This document shows, piece by piece, positions 11,232 to 22,919 of a stretch of DNA of 64,000 nucleotides (within the stretch, counting starts at the first letter, position 1; the number at the start of each line of letters is the position of its first letter). The stretch covers positions 313,223 to 377,222 of the forward strand of contig PDUO01000033.1 in NCBI GenBank assembly GCA_003008705.1, written 5' to 3'. A program made the position numbers and the translations under genes. The notes below the pieces were generated by a model that was given only the letters and a program-made list of their open reading frames with translations, did no database searches and was not told where the DNA came from. This DNA comes from Pezicula radicicola (lineage: Eukaryota; Ascomycota; Leotiomycetes; Helotiales; Dermateaceae).

Positions 11232-12888
11232 TCAGAGTAGGTCACAGGTCAGATCACGAATCATTCTAGCAAATTGGTGGGAGAAGAGTCTTCCCTTAGG
11301 AGCAATATTGAACCTATCCTCCATTTGCATATCCCAATCCGTCATCTCAGAGTTGAGAATCAGCCACAATTGTCGAAATATCTTGCTCGTGGCCATATAT
11401 AACTCCGCCCTCGCCAGGACTTGATCAATACAATTCCTCGGACCAAGCCCGAATGGTATCAGCGTGGCATTCATATCCTTCGTTTCAGTTCCCGGCCCAA
11501 GCCAACATTCGGGGATAAAGTTATCCGGATTTGGGAAGATAGTGTTATCTCTGTAGTGGACATAGTTCTGTATTCCTACTACTGTCCGTTCCGGTAGGAG
11601 ATGCTTGCTAACTGTGAGTGGGCGGTCGAGGACTTGTAGAAGAGTAGACATAATCGTTAGATAGAGACGCATAGTTTCTTTAATGATTGCGTTCAGGAGC
11701 GGTAGATTTTGCAGCTCGTTGAGCGTCTCTCCTACCGTCTGTAGTTCTTCACGTAGTTGGGTCTGCAGGGCATTGTCTCGAGCTAGAGAATAGATCGGGT
11801 AAGTCAATATCGAGGACGTGGTACCACTGCCAGCGAAAAGTAGGTCCATCACCTCCTCAAGCAGTTCATCCTGGCTTAGTTTTCGATAAAGGTGGCTGTC
11901 TTCATTCACCAGCATCGGAGCGAGCATAAACCTCACTGTAGTATCCGCGGCCATTTGCTGTTGCTGTTGCTGTTGCTGAAACTGTTCTAATAGGACTTTG
12001 ACCATAGACCCCCATACATCCCGTTGTTTGAAGCAATTGCCTAAGTATCCAGGAAGGTAGACGCCATTCATTTGACTAATAAACGGAAGAGCTGTTGTGA
12101 CTTGCAATGCAACAGCACTCGGGTCTATGGCTTTTAGTAGCGTTAGCGACTCACCACTTAGTGAATCGCCGTAACTACGGTTAAATACGCATTTTAACGT
12201 CACTTCCAGACTAAAGAGGCCGTTCAATTCATGACCTCCGCAGTCTTGCCTGATTCAGAGGTTTTGGTGGCCCCGACTATTCGCCGAACTAGAATATCTG
12301 CCCTTTCTCCGACGAGTGGACTCATTTTGAAATACTCCTTGCCGAGAATATAACTAGTGGAGTAGTTTTCGACGCACGGAATGTTTTTGCTTGTCTTGTA
12401 TAGAGAAGATGTTCAAATGACAACCTATCATGTTGATACTACCGTAAAATACCTTAGTTTTGGTACTTGTTTTGTTGCTGTATATCTTACAATATGCCAA
12501 CCATTCTAAGATCGAGACTTCATTTGGACCGACTCGTACAACAGGGCCGTATTAATCATAAAGGCTTCGAAGTGTCTAAGGATGAAAAGGTGATTTAGCG
12601 TAACGTGCAAGTTATTCCAGGAAACAGAAATCTCACCTGAGCTCCGTGAAGGCTGGATTGTGCTAGGGCGAGGTGTTCCCAAACACATTTGCCAGCCATG
12701 GACCTGGTATTGATTTCAGAGGATGGAAGAGAATGTTGTAAATAGTCTTGAAGTCGTATGTCAGCAAATGTGCCACCATGCTAAAATCTTCGAACAATCT
12801 TGTAGAGTAATCTTCCAGCAATGAGAACGAGTATTCCAAGTATCAAAACTTCGAACTTCCGTTCTTTGATCCAGTCGTTACTAAACAT
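11232..12888 (-). pseudogene. Cytochrome P450, degraded
   Basis: The 3' half is one open frame (12227-11232) with P450 marks in order: I-helix FAGSGTTS, K-helix ETMR, the meander FIPECWL, and a heme loop FGLGPRNCID in which the Gly after Cys+1 is replaced by Asp. The 5' part has an ATG at 12888, a hydrophobic anchor (VLILGILVLIAGRLLY), then SIPGPWLANVFG and YGPVVRVGPNEVSIL in other frames. A stop TAA at 12554-12552 stands where the family has Gln before YGP. A segment EYFKMSPLVGERADILVRR is followed by a stop and a frame change just before 12227. One clear intron lies near 12650-12590. A run of eight Gln codons (near 11990-11950) replaces a normal loop. The frame breaks argue for a pseudogene; an unusual multi-intron gene is less likely. 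Confidence 0.75.
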
Positions 12889-14502
12889 GATCGAGGGTAA
12901 CTGTATGCCTTTACCAAGCGAACCCATCCTGTGAAGCAATTGTGCAGGAACAAAACGTGTGGTCAATGGCGCAGGATACAGATCACAGCGGGACTCTGAC
13001 GCTGAAATGCAGAAAAAAAGTACGATTCTGGATCGTAAAGCGGGAACCAAGATCGCCATTCATATTAGGAGCTTCTACTGCCCCTAGCGTAGGACCAGAG
13101 ATGACCCCACCGGCAATTATCTCGATGATTATTGCCCGCCTTCCAGAGTATCCGAATAGACGTAGCTTCCCATATTCTTGACGTTTGAAAATCTGGGCCG
13201 TGAGGTAACGAGAAGGCTTAGGACGCATTACTCAATATTCTATCCAACAGAGACTTGATCTGCAGGATGGAGTTGTCAGGAATAGGTCCCAATACCTTGA
13301 GGATCACTCAAAAAGACTAAGGATCCTGCGGAATGTTCCGCAGGTTTTGGACCTATTAGAAGGCAAGGAGTGGTTTATTAATTCCCGACAGGAGGATATC
13401 ACAAATAGTTAGAGAATACCCATACAAAGTTGCAAGGATGATCTTATCATTCAGATGATTGAGTACCTCGTAATTGCAAGAAAATGTGGCTATACAACAT
13501 TGTGGAATGCTTCCGACTTGATGCTAATCTTTCGTATAAATGCCGAGTCTGTAGTGCTGTCTAGGATCTCATGTATTGTGAGAAGTTGATTTGAGGGTGA
13601 CATGTTGCTACGTACATTGAGATTCTGGAGGGGTTTCACGTTCCTAATGCTCCGCAGCAAAGACTTGATGTCGTAACCCGACCATGCATGAAGTTCTAGT
13701 ATCGCTTCTACAAACGCGACGTCTATCGGAACACCGAATCCATCTTTCGTCGAAAATCGAAAGTGCTTTGGGAAGACTCCTTAATTGGTGCAAGCCAACG
13801 TGCTGATTGGCTTAAGGCAGCAAGGAAGTCTCTGGAGACATTGGTCACTGCACAGCAGGGAGAACTACGGAAACGTCCCCATCAGTCAATTCATCAACCC
13901 TGTCATCAGAGCTTCAGGTGGAATTAAACTCAGAGTTCCAGCAATGATAGTACACTCTAGACTTTCTATTCGACCTCAACTGTTGTGAGCGCTTAGAAGA
14001 TCACCTGTGATCGCTCTAAAGTAAGATAATTTGCCCTAGTGCCTAAATTAGCCCAAGTCATCTGAGTCTCGAAGGGTAAATATGATCTTTCTTAGTAATC
14101 TGTGGTTCAGGATGTGCTCCTCTACAATCTGCCGACCTCCCCGATTACCAAGGCTAGATAGAATGCAGCACGGGCTAGGGTTTTGTTGACAGCGTCGGAT
14201 ATTCAAAAGGCCGAGAGTTTCACGATTCTCCAATATTACCCCAGGAATGGGAAGGTGATGGATGGGACGGAGAGGCACAAATATACACCGTACCCTACTT
14301 CGTGTAGCAGATGTTTTGCGGAATTGGAACCGCTACTGTTTACGGAGTAAAGCCTCTTTCCCTGCCCGAGTTATGAACAATGGCTGCTATTTGGGATGTT
14401 CATATATATATATATATATATTGACGTCCTCAAAAGAAAAGACTTCCTGTTCGTGAATTATCCCGTGTCTAGCTTTAACGTGAAAGTTACAGTTGCAAAG
14501 TT
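12889..14502. other. Intergenic, no supported gene
   Basis: Frames at 12983-13228 (-), 13785-13988 (+) and 14048-14278 (-) are open but unrecognised. A dinucleotide (AT)10 tract lies at 14402-14421, some 80 bases before the SDR start. Confidence 0.4.
13325..13344. repeat. Short perfect inverted repeat
   Basis: Arms CCTGCGGAA and TTCCGCAGG (9 bp each) are separated by TG. It could form a hairpin. No adjacent gene end makes it a clear terminator. Confidence 0.6.
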
Positions 14503-15518
14503 ATGGACACCTTCAAGGGCAAGGTGGTAGCAATCACAGGTGAGTGACTGAATCAGTTGGCCACTGGCGAAGGAATGGGGAGTCAGGTTGCGCATTTCGC
14601 CGGCTCTTTCATCAACACCTCGGAATAACCAAGTCTTCTCCTCTAGGTGCCGCATCCGGAATAGGCCGAGCCACGGCGCAAGTCCTCCATTCCCGGGGTG
14701 CCTCTCTCGCCCTGGGCGACGTGCAAGGCGAGCTACTGAAGAAGGTTGTGGCAGAACTCGAGTCGAAGTCGAAGGACCAGAAGGTCACTCAGACCGTGCT
14801 CGACGTCACCAAGACTAACCAAGTCGATGCTTGGATCGGGAGCATAATCAAGGACTTCGGCCAGCTAGACGGCGGACGTTCCACACGACCATCACAGAGA
14901 CGACGGACGAATATTGGGACTTCATTATGGCAGTTAATTCTACGGGCGTGTAAGTCCAAGCCAAGGATCTCCGTGGTCAGAGAGCGATCGTCATGACTTA
15001 CCCGGCGTACCTGCAGTTTTAAGTGCATCCGCGCAGAGCTGAGGGTCATGTCCGAGGGAGCGGCCATTGTCAACATGTCCAGTATCGCGGGTCTGGTGGG
15101 GGTCCCCGCGCATGGGTGTGTACGTGGCAAGCAAACATGCCGTGAGCGAAAGGGTTCCAGCGATAGATCTGTGAGCAACCAGACACTCTAACAATTAACA
15201 CTTTCAGGTTATTGGCCTTACCAAGTCTGCAGCTATGGAAGCTGGGCCTCGACAGATCCGCGTCAATGCCGTTTGCCCGTAAGCTCTCCGTCCTCCTCTC
15301 TATGAGACGTTGCTGACTTGGTCCTTTGCTCCAGTGGTTTCGTCGAAACGCCGATGCTCCATGGTGCTGGACCCAGATTCACCAACCTGGAGATGGTTCC
15401 AATGGCACGAGTCGCGCAGCCTGAAGAGGTGGGCAGAATGGTCGCAGCACTGCTTAGTGATGACTCGAGTTATGTGAATGGGGAGACGGTGAAGATAGAC
15501 GGTGGATGGAGGGCTTAG
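14503..15518 (+). pseudogene. Short-chain dehydrogenase/reductase (SDR), frame-broken
   Basis: Exon 1 (14503-14539) and exon 2 (from 14647) join to the cofactor motif GAASGIGRATAQVL, followed by LDVT. After FGQLDGG near 14875 the frame changes, and the region that should hold the NAG motif is missing; the frame resumes as TTITETTDEYWDFIMAVNST. The next exon (from about 15019) reads VNMSSIAGLVGVP, then needs a one-base shift near 15108 to reach the active-site YVASK. The last exons (from about 15208 and 15335) read TKSAAMEAGPRQIRVNAVCP and GFVETPM and end normally with DGGW. The family is classical SDR (about 250 residues, like 3-oxoacyl-ACP reductases). Two breaks, one of them removing the NAG element, suggest loss of function. 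Confidence 0.75.
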
Positions 15519-15639
15519 GAGCGGTTTCCTTCGAAATTTTAGAGTTAGCTAGAATAAGAAGGCTCTGAGAAGATAAGAGAGCGCCGTAGGTTCGGCCTTT
15601 AGTTGTTTTTTTTTTTTTCGGACGCTAGGAGTTTATATT

Positions 15640-17000
15640 GCTACCTACAGAATTTACCATCTTCTGTGTCAACCTTTGATATGGAGCGCTTCGTGTCAGA
15701 TTTCGACACTGCAGCACCGCAATTGCACCGCAAGATACCTCAGCCATCAAGGCTTGCATACCTGTGCTTTACGTCAGGGTCGACTGGCAAACCGAAAGGC
15801 GTTATGTGCAGCCATAAGAGTTTGGTGGTATTCCAACGTGATCTTGAGGTACGACTGTTTGCACAGCCCGGCAGACGAGTTTCGCAATTCATGTCTATGG
15901 CTTTTGATGGAAGCATCCACGAAATATTCTCAGCCCTCTGTTCTGTCGTGTAGCAGTGACCCTTTCGAGCATCTCCGCAGAGTCTATTCTGCCATCCTGA
16001 TACCCTCAATTGCTGCTGTTCTCAACCCGGCAGACTTCCCAATGTTGAAGACTGTAAGTTAGATGTCCATTAACCACCCTATGTTATATCCGTGTCCGCG
16101 ACGAGTCTCGATGCTTGAAATGAGAGCATATTCCACTAAGAATATAACAGGTCTACCGAGTAGGGGAGCGTGTTCCACAATCCGTAGCGGATCGATGGGG
16201 AGAGTTCATTACATTATACAACATATACGGACCAACAGAAGGAAGTGGAGCAACCATAACAAGGCTGCTATCTGGCCGCCCTGTCACCATCGGGGGCCCA
16301 AATCCGAGTTCCCGCATCTACATCCTCGATTCGCGTCAGTCGCAAGTCGCTCCCGGCGTGGTAGGTGAAATATATCTAGCCGGCGTTCAGATTGCACGAG
16401 GATACTGGAACCGCAATGGAGAAATTTTATTCTTGGGGCGCAGTGACAGGCAAGTAAAACTTGGGGGATTCCGCCTCGGCTTTGAGGGCATCGAAGTACG
16501 CATGCTAGCAGCATGTGTATGTGCAGGCTCACAAACGAAATCAGAATCAAGAACATTGGCCGAAGCAGTTGCAGTTGTAGTCGCAGTGATACGAGACCCT
16601 GATGGGAGTGGCAATGGCAGCGTTCTGATAGCACTGGTCCGTCCAGCCACTGTCGATGTGGCGGTGTGCCGCAAGGCCATCGCAAAAGCAATTCCAGTGC
16701 ATGCCATGCCTCATTATATTATTGCAGCAGTTGATAAGTTTCCAGTGACCAAAGTCGGGAAGTTGGATCAGGCAGCGGTTGCGAGTTTGGACTATGGAAG
16801 AGCGAGCGAGTGGTGCTGCAGGAGCAGGGGAGCGTGCGAGGGGCGGTGTTGCTGCCGCAAGATTGCAAGGCCGCACAGAGCGACAGCTACAAACAGCCTG
16901 GAGAAGGTCCTGAGATTGGGATTGAAATGCATTCATTGTACAAGCACAATTCCATATCGCCCAGACATACTAAGGGTGCTAAATGGAGTGTTTGTGATTC
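15640..17000 (+). pseudogene. NRPS adenylation domain relic, with traces of a carrier domain
   Basis: Adenylation core motifs appear in order: A3 LCFTSGSTGKPKGVMCSH (15761-15816) and SQFMSMAFDGSIHEIFSALC. A frame change with a stop at 15951-15953 follows, then DPFEHLRRVYSAILIPSIAA, and a normal intron at 16054-16150. Next are YNIYGPTEGSG (A5), GEIYLAGVQIARGYW (A7), GRSDRQVKLGGFRLGFE (A8) and FPVTKVGKLDQAA (A10). After about 16810 another frame gives TERQLQTAWRR, as at the start of a carrier domain, but with stops. The first third of the A domain and any C domain are missing on this strand. Family role: amino-acid activation as AMP ester. The form of A3-A8 resembles fungal NRPS or NRPS-like proteins. 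It is not functional as read. Confidence 0.85.
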
Positions 17001-17760
17001 CGTAATCATTTATATTTGCTCTCATTGTAATATTTCGTCGAAAAGCACAGAATTCCAACGTAGCGAGCAACGCACCTTACAGTGCAGGATAACGAGGGTG
17101 TAAGTACATCCCATTCATATATTGAAAGATACTTGATGTTAGCAGAGCAAAGTCACAGGTCAGATTACCAATCATTCTCGTAGGCTTCCAGGGGTCTCTC
17201 GAGACTAGGAATAGGTGTCTGTAGGCGTCCCTAGGCCTGTAGGACCTTTAGATTTGACCCCAGCCTTCAAAGCTCAGGCTTCTGAATATGACCTCTAGGG
17301 TACCGACCCGCAGAACCCACTAAATAACAAACAACATTTAAGGGGGGAGGGGCGGGGGAATGGTGGCGTAGAGGGCTTCGCACGGACTGCGGTAGAGAGC
17401 GCTAACCAACCCCTATCGGCGGACATCCTCAAGATTAACAGAAGTTTAGATTCATCTCAATGCTTACTTTCGACGAACTTCACTCCTGCCAGGAAAAGGC
17501 AAATATCTTACTGCTCGACATCGCGAAACTTAATTACTTTCAGTAAGGTGTCAGAGGTCCGCCTACCTGGCCTCGACGCTAGGGGGTCGATTCCGAGAGG
17601 TATAAGGAGTCTGTGCTCTTGTGTCCTTGGTGCTAAGGAGAGACGCTATTTGGGGCTTGGACCGAGAGTTGTAGGCGCCCCATAGCCCCTGACCCATGGG
17701 ACTGGGTATTTTAGTGGTAAGACAGATCGGTGCAAGGGCTCAGCTATGAAGCCATAATTC
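17001..17760. other. Intergenic, with a scrap of P450 3' end
   Basis: Nothing coding was recognised apart from the short P450-like match listed separately. A G-rich run lies at 17341-17360. Confidence 0.4.
17146..17186 (-). pseudogene. Scrap similar to the C-terminus of the nearby P450
   Basis: Bases 17150-17185 match bases 11232-11270, the last codons of the decayed P450, at most positions and in the same orientation (both contain GTCACAGGTCAGAT and AATCATTCT). On the minus strand it reads RMIGNLTCDFA against RMIRDLTCDLL. It is too short to stand alone, but the match is visible within this window. Confidence 0.4.
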
Positions 17761-18320
17761 CTGATTGTGAAGAGTAGAACTTCCCGAGCTCAGAGGCAGC
17801 AACGCTAGGGATACTAAGGTCTCCGATTATTGTTTTAGGTACAACAAGCTCGTAGGAAGCTGGGACTGCGGTGTGGTCTTGCAGCTCGCTCACGGTGGGG
17901 AAGTCTACAATGACTAGGATTTCATACTTACTCTCCCCCCTAAAAGAGGTTATTTGGTGGGCTCCGTGAGTCGGAGCTATGAATGGTATACTCTGAGTGG
18001 TCAGAAACCTTGAGAAGCCCCTGTCTGCCAGACTCTACCTCGTGCACAGGCCAAAATCTGGTCTATTGTAAATTGTTAGGCGTACGTAGAAATTTCAAGA
18101 GGCCTGTCAGGGGATTGTTAGAGTAGAATGATGTAGGAGTTTGTTCCCGAGAATCCAAGGATTTAGGGGATTGAAAGGCCCCTGCGCAGAGGATCACTTC
18201 GCATCTGGAAGAGACGTTGTAGTGTGTGCCTCTAGAGGTGGATTCTACTCGGTTTGCGGTTGGGATTATGGCATAATGATGGCTGGTTGGACGGGAGAAA
18301 GGGATCTTGTTCACTGTCCG
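17761..18320 (-). pseudogene. GMC oxidoreductase fragment
   Basis: On the minus strand, 18314-18063 contains NRVESTSRGTHYNVSSRCEV followed directly by ILCAGAFQSPKSL, the second GMC signature (E-V-I-x-x-A-G-A-x-x-S-P). Further down, near 17900-17864, another frame reads SELQDHTAVPASYEL, matching the NLQDH region after it. The FAD-binding N-terminus and the catalytic C-terminus are not visible. Stops separate the two pieces. Members oxidise alcohols or sugars using FAD and are common in fungal secondary-metabolite loci. It is a clear relic. Confidence 0.65.
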
Positions 18321-19258
18321 TGAGGTGAAGAACTGAGGTTGCGACGAGAAACATATGTCACATAATGAACTGTAGCAGAATGGCTTCGAGTAGAAGATGC
18401 ACCATCGACTGCCACCATTTTTGTGCCTTGGGAAGCTAGTCTTACCCCTATCCGTGGATTATGTCAGTTCCTATAACAACCCCGCAGCTAGAGGTTGAGT
18501 ACTGCTAGAGGGTTTGCGGGGGATCTAATTTGGAGCCGGCGCCGGTAATCTGATACTAGCGTAATGTCATCACGAGCGCAGTGAAAAACACAGTGTCACA
18601 GCTCCAATTCAGCAGGCGCAATAGCATAGATAGGTAAAGTAGTATACTATGAGGAGGCGAAAGTAGCGCAAAGAGACGGGCCAGGCACCCATGAACCGAA
18701 TACACTAACCTGGGAATTCCTGGTTCACCCCCGTAACTTAGTGTTCCCCCAGGCTGTGAATTATTTGGCCAATAGTTTAGCCATTTCAGTAGGACTAGGT
18801 AAGCAGCCAAAGGCTCGGATTCCAGATCTACGCCCTGAGAACGAGTAAGGTGATACTCCATCCTATTGTTCACAGTTACAGCTCCAGAAGAGTTGCCCAC
18901 AGATGTAATAGAACCCTGTCTCTTTGACGCCTGTAGTTCACCCAGTAATACAGACAGTAGATTACAGCTATAGTAAACGCCTTAAACCAAGATACAGAGG
19001 AATGTTCTAGCCTACGAAGGCTATATTAGTAAGGAGAGCTGTGCTAGTAAGGCACTAATACTGAAATTTATCCACGAGACACGTCCCTAATAACCGAAGC
19101 TCAATCTAGAATTAGTTGGAATAAAGAGGCGTTCTGAAATGAGCGTCTATGTGCTGTTGTTTTTCGGTATATTAATATTTTGATGCCCAGAACTTTCTAT
19201 CAAGAAAGTCACATTTACAACAATTGTTTTGACAACTGTTCCTAACATCTATCTCGCA
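18321..19258. other. Intergenic, no supported gene
   Basis: A minus-strand frame (18900-18556) is open but has no motif I recognise. Bases 19150-19258 precede the next gene and probably hold its promoter; no site can be named. Confidence 0.4.
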
Positions 19259-20475
19259 ATGGCATCAACGGCAAATCATCACCTCGATTCCCAATCGAAT
19301 GTTGCAGAGATTATCTCTGTTTGTATCATCTCAATCTGCGTATCGTCAGTACTTGTTGGCCTTCGGTTCTATACAAGGGCAAAGATCTTAAAAGCTGTTG
19401 GCCCAGATGATTGGTTTATTGCTATCGCTCTAGTAGGTAGCCTTAGTATCTCATTAGCCTTTAGCCAATAACTAATACAAAGTGTTCTGTAGTTTTGCTC
19501 CCTTGGCACATCTCTTACGGTTGCTTTACGTAGGTCTTCTTAAGTCTGTCTACACATAAAATATACTGATAGTTCTATAGGGACAAGATATGGGTTAGGT
19601 AGACATACATGGGTTGTACCTCTATCGGACCTAACACCACATCTGAAGGTAATAACCTACCTATTTAACATCTATATACGGCTAATTCTTATAGACATTT
19701 GTGACAAGTGGGAATATATATAACTTCGCTCTAATGTTCCTTAAAACCTCGTTTCTATTACAATACATCCGGATCTTCCCTAATCGTATAATGCTTCTAG
19801 TCTGTCGTATTACTATCTTTATTGTTGTTTTTATAGGGATTGGTTCCCTTTTTCTGTGTACCTTTGGATGTCGTCCTGTTGCAGCTTTATGGGATAAAAG
19901 TATACCTGGGAAATGTATCGACCCTCTTATCGTCTATTTGACTACGTCCATTTTAAACTTAATCACTGATGTGATTATTTTTACTATCCCTCTTCCTGTA
20001 GTTAGTGCATTACAATTACCTAGAAAGCAGAAGATTATCCTCTTTGGTATTTTCTGCCTCGGCTTCTTGTAAGTACTATCTATCTCTTTACATTATATAG
20101 AATATAACTAATATAAAAACATCTAGTACCTGTTTGATATCTATTATCCGTCTCGGCTCTATGAAGAAAGCCGTTTATACGACAGATCCAAACTGGGATG
20201 GCTTAGCACCTGCGTTATGGTCTGTTGGCGAGCTTAATGTGGGAATTATCTGCGCTTGCCTACCAACCCTGCGCCCTTTGATTTCCAAAATTAGTCCTTC
20301 ACTTCTGTCGACATTCAAGGGAAGCCAAAGTACCTCCACCGATATGGAAATGGGACCAGGAGTCAGCCAACAGAAGAGTGCTATCACGAGTTCTAGAGAA
20401 CAAGGTGAAAGCACTGATAATTTATATGCGGATACCTATTATCATTCTAAGGAAGGAAAGGGTGCTGTCAATTAG
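19259..20475 (+). CDS. SAT4-type rhodopsin-like seven-helix membrane protein
   Basis: Five exons (19259-19432, 19493-19529, 19581-19648, 19695-20068, 20127-20475) join in phase to 333 residues. Family marks are GLRFYTRAKILKAVGPDDWF in helix 1-2, RYGLGRHTWVV after helix 2, LKTSFLLQYIRIFP in helix 4, FGCRPVAALWDKS with CID, LNLITDVIIFTIPLPV, and VGELNVGIICACLPTLRPL near the end. The join of the 37-nt exon (CSLGTSLTVAL) to RYGLGRH fits the family exactly. The ATG at 19259 was chosen; the upstream in-frame codon at 19229 is TTG. The tail of about 60 residues is polar and Ser-rich. Proteins of this family lie in the plasma membrane; some related PTH11-type proteins act as receptors. No ligand can be inferred. 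Confidence 0.9.
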
Positions 20476-21720
20476 GGCCATTGGACAATTGCTATGTCTA
20501 GCAGCAGCTTCATAGTGGGGAGGTGAACGAGGAAACTGAGAAAAGAGGGAATTTGGATTGCGGGACGTCGACCAACGCGGCATGTAGTGGGAAAATAACA
20601 AGGATGTCTGGATCTAGTCTGTGTTTTTTTATTGGTCGTATTGGGGTTTTGTCAATCCAGGTGACAGCGGTGTTGGTGGATGTAGTCAAATTTATTTCAT
20701 AGGTTGCGTCATATAATTCTATAGGGCTTTTTGTCAATATAGAATTTCTATCAGAGTACTTCAGAGCTCCGAAGGAGATGAACAATATTCAGCTCGATTG
20801 GGGGGTTTATATCCAATCTGACTTAACCGTGTCAGTGTTTTAGCAGATTATACAACAGTCCCTCTCTATCTAAACCAGGGCAGCACAGAGATGCGTTCGC
20901 ATCCTAATTGTAGAAACCATAGAGACTAGATCCCACCCTCCATATAGCAATCTAATTAAGATTACGGCCGTAGAAATGCGATAGATACGGGAGCTGAGAT
21001 GGGTGAGTTTGCATTAGCAGACGAGATAGCAGTTGAAGAGAAAATTACAATGGTTCGCGAGGTGGCAATAGTTGCTGAGGATGAGCTTTAACATCCTACA
21101 TAATTATAAGAAGTCTTCCTTATTAAAGCCTCTCTATTACCTTAGCCGTCCACGACCATCGGCGCATGTACGTTAGCGGGCGAAAGGTACGTGATCTGAT
21201 GCCCATTCCGGCAGCCTCCCATTGCATATATCATCTTGCTGTACAAACTGTTCACAAGAAACCCAAGCGGGAAAGGCTGGCCGAAATTGGCCTCGGAGCG
21301 TAGGGAAGTACAGACTACTTTGAACACATATTTTAGATCTTACTCCACCTAAAATTCAGTGTTGGAGATCATTCTGCCAAGCAGAATTAATAAAGGCGGT
21401 GACACAACTTATAGGCTGTACCTCCCTGTTTACTCTCTCGGGATACAAATATTTAGCCTAGACTCGGGTAACAATAAACAGCAATCGAAGCGGCCTTTGA
21501 CGGTCTTAAAAGTAAGTTAAAGTTAACGCCGTGATCCGCATACATAAATCAGAATCCACTCGTTAGTCTCTATAAGTGTATCCACATGTAATCCAGTTGC
21601 ATAAAACCCCAGACCCTTTTCTCACCACCCAAATCTATTTCAGTTTTATTGAGATTCAAATTCAGCCTTTGTTACAGCCCCACGAACAGAATTTGTTGAG
21701 GGAATAGTAAACCCTGCACC
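20476..21720. other. Intergenic, no supported gene
   Basis: Short unrecognised frames only (20510-20785 and 21142-21327, both -). The last 150 bases lead into the DUF3425 gene. Confidence 0.45.
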
Positions 21721-22803
21721 ATGAAAACACCACATTCGACCGACAGTGAAAATGTGGGGCGGCCGTACATACCATTGGAAAAAATGCCACAGCAAGAACG
21801 CGCAAGTAATCCTGAAGAGGATTGGACCGGCATTATCAACCGGGTGGATCGGAAAAAACTACAGAATCGCTTGAATCAAAGGATCTACAGTGAGTGCATC
21901 ATAATAACTTCTCGCTATTGTATCGGGTCACTGTCCCTAACCAAGTCAACTGATTAATACAGGAAGACGCAAAACGAACCAGGCAATATTGAAAACATGG
22001 TCTGAGTCGGTAGTACTCCCCAGTCAGCGGAGCAAGCTGTATCAAGTTGGCGTCAAGAAGCAGCCCGTCCTGCAGCTGAAAGGGATAATTTGCTCGATAG
22101 ATCCACAGCCGTAATTCCCAGTAACAGTGCGACAAAAAATGCATCGAACGACTTACCGGCTATCAAATGTCCTGCCACCCTCTGTGATCTGGATCCGGCG
22201 ACCATTGAAAGACTTATGGCCGATGTCGAGAGTTGGGCCTATAATAACTATATGCGTCGCTCCCTAGGAGCCGACAATCTCTTCACGCTGGTCCAGTTCA
22301 ACGTGTTTCGAGCAATGGCCCGGAATGCATCCATCTTAGGATTGGGGATGAACTGGTTGGAACAAGAGGCTGTGTCTCCGTTCAATACTATGGGTTTAGA
22401 ACGAACCGAGGCTACACTTCCATTGAGTCTCCAGCCGACTATGCTTCAATATATGATTCCTCACCACCCTTGGCTTGATCTCTTACCCTCGCCCAAGTTG
22501 CGGGATAATCTTTTGCTGGCGGGCGACGAGCTTGACGAGGATAGGCTTTGCGCCGATATTGTGGGCTTCTCGGACCACTCGACTGGTCTTATTGTCTGGA
22601 GTGAGTCGTGGGATCCGAATGAATGGGAGGCTACTGAGGATTTCGCCAGGAACTGGGATTGGGCGCTCAGGGGCTGTAGTGATATTCAGAGGTCAACGAA
22701 TAACTGGCGACACAAGCGTCGGATGAGTCCGCTCTTTGTTGAAGTGTCGTCGGATGAGACTTCGTCATTAGAGAGTTTAAATGAGAGGAACACAGGTCTT
22801 TGA
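21721..22803 (+). CDS. bZIP-like basic region protein with DUF3425 domain, one apparent frameshift
   Basis: Exon 1 (21721-21889) encodes an acidic N-terminus and DWTGIINRVDRKKLQNRLNQ, the start of a fungal basic region. After the intron 21890-21962 it continues RRRKTNQ. The long 3' frame (about 22027-22803) carries the DUF3425 marks: HHPWLDLLPSPKLRDNLLL, EDRLCADIVGF and GLIVWSESWDPNEWE. The frame entered from the intron runs to a stop at about 22111 instead of joining the 3' frame, so the two parts need a shift between about 22000 and 22080. No intron of plausible size repairs this. Either there is a sequencing indel or the gene is recently broken. The family is regarded as nuclear regulators, often linked to fungal metabolic clusters, which would fit the neighbours to the right. 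Confidence 0.7.
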
Positions 22804-22919
22804 TATTTATTCGTAACAGACCTAACCTGCGGCGAAGGTGTCTTCACAATTGGCTTATGTATTTTTAATGACACATGAGTTAAATAGTAGATCATCTATG
22901 GTATATTGTAAAAAATTGA

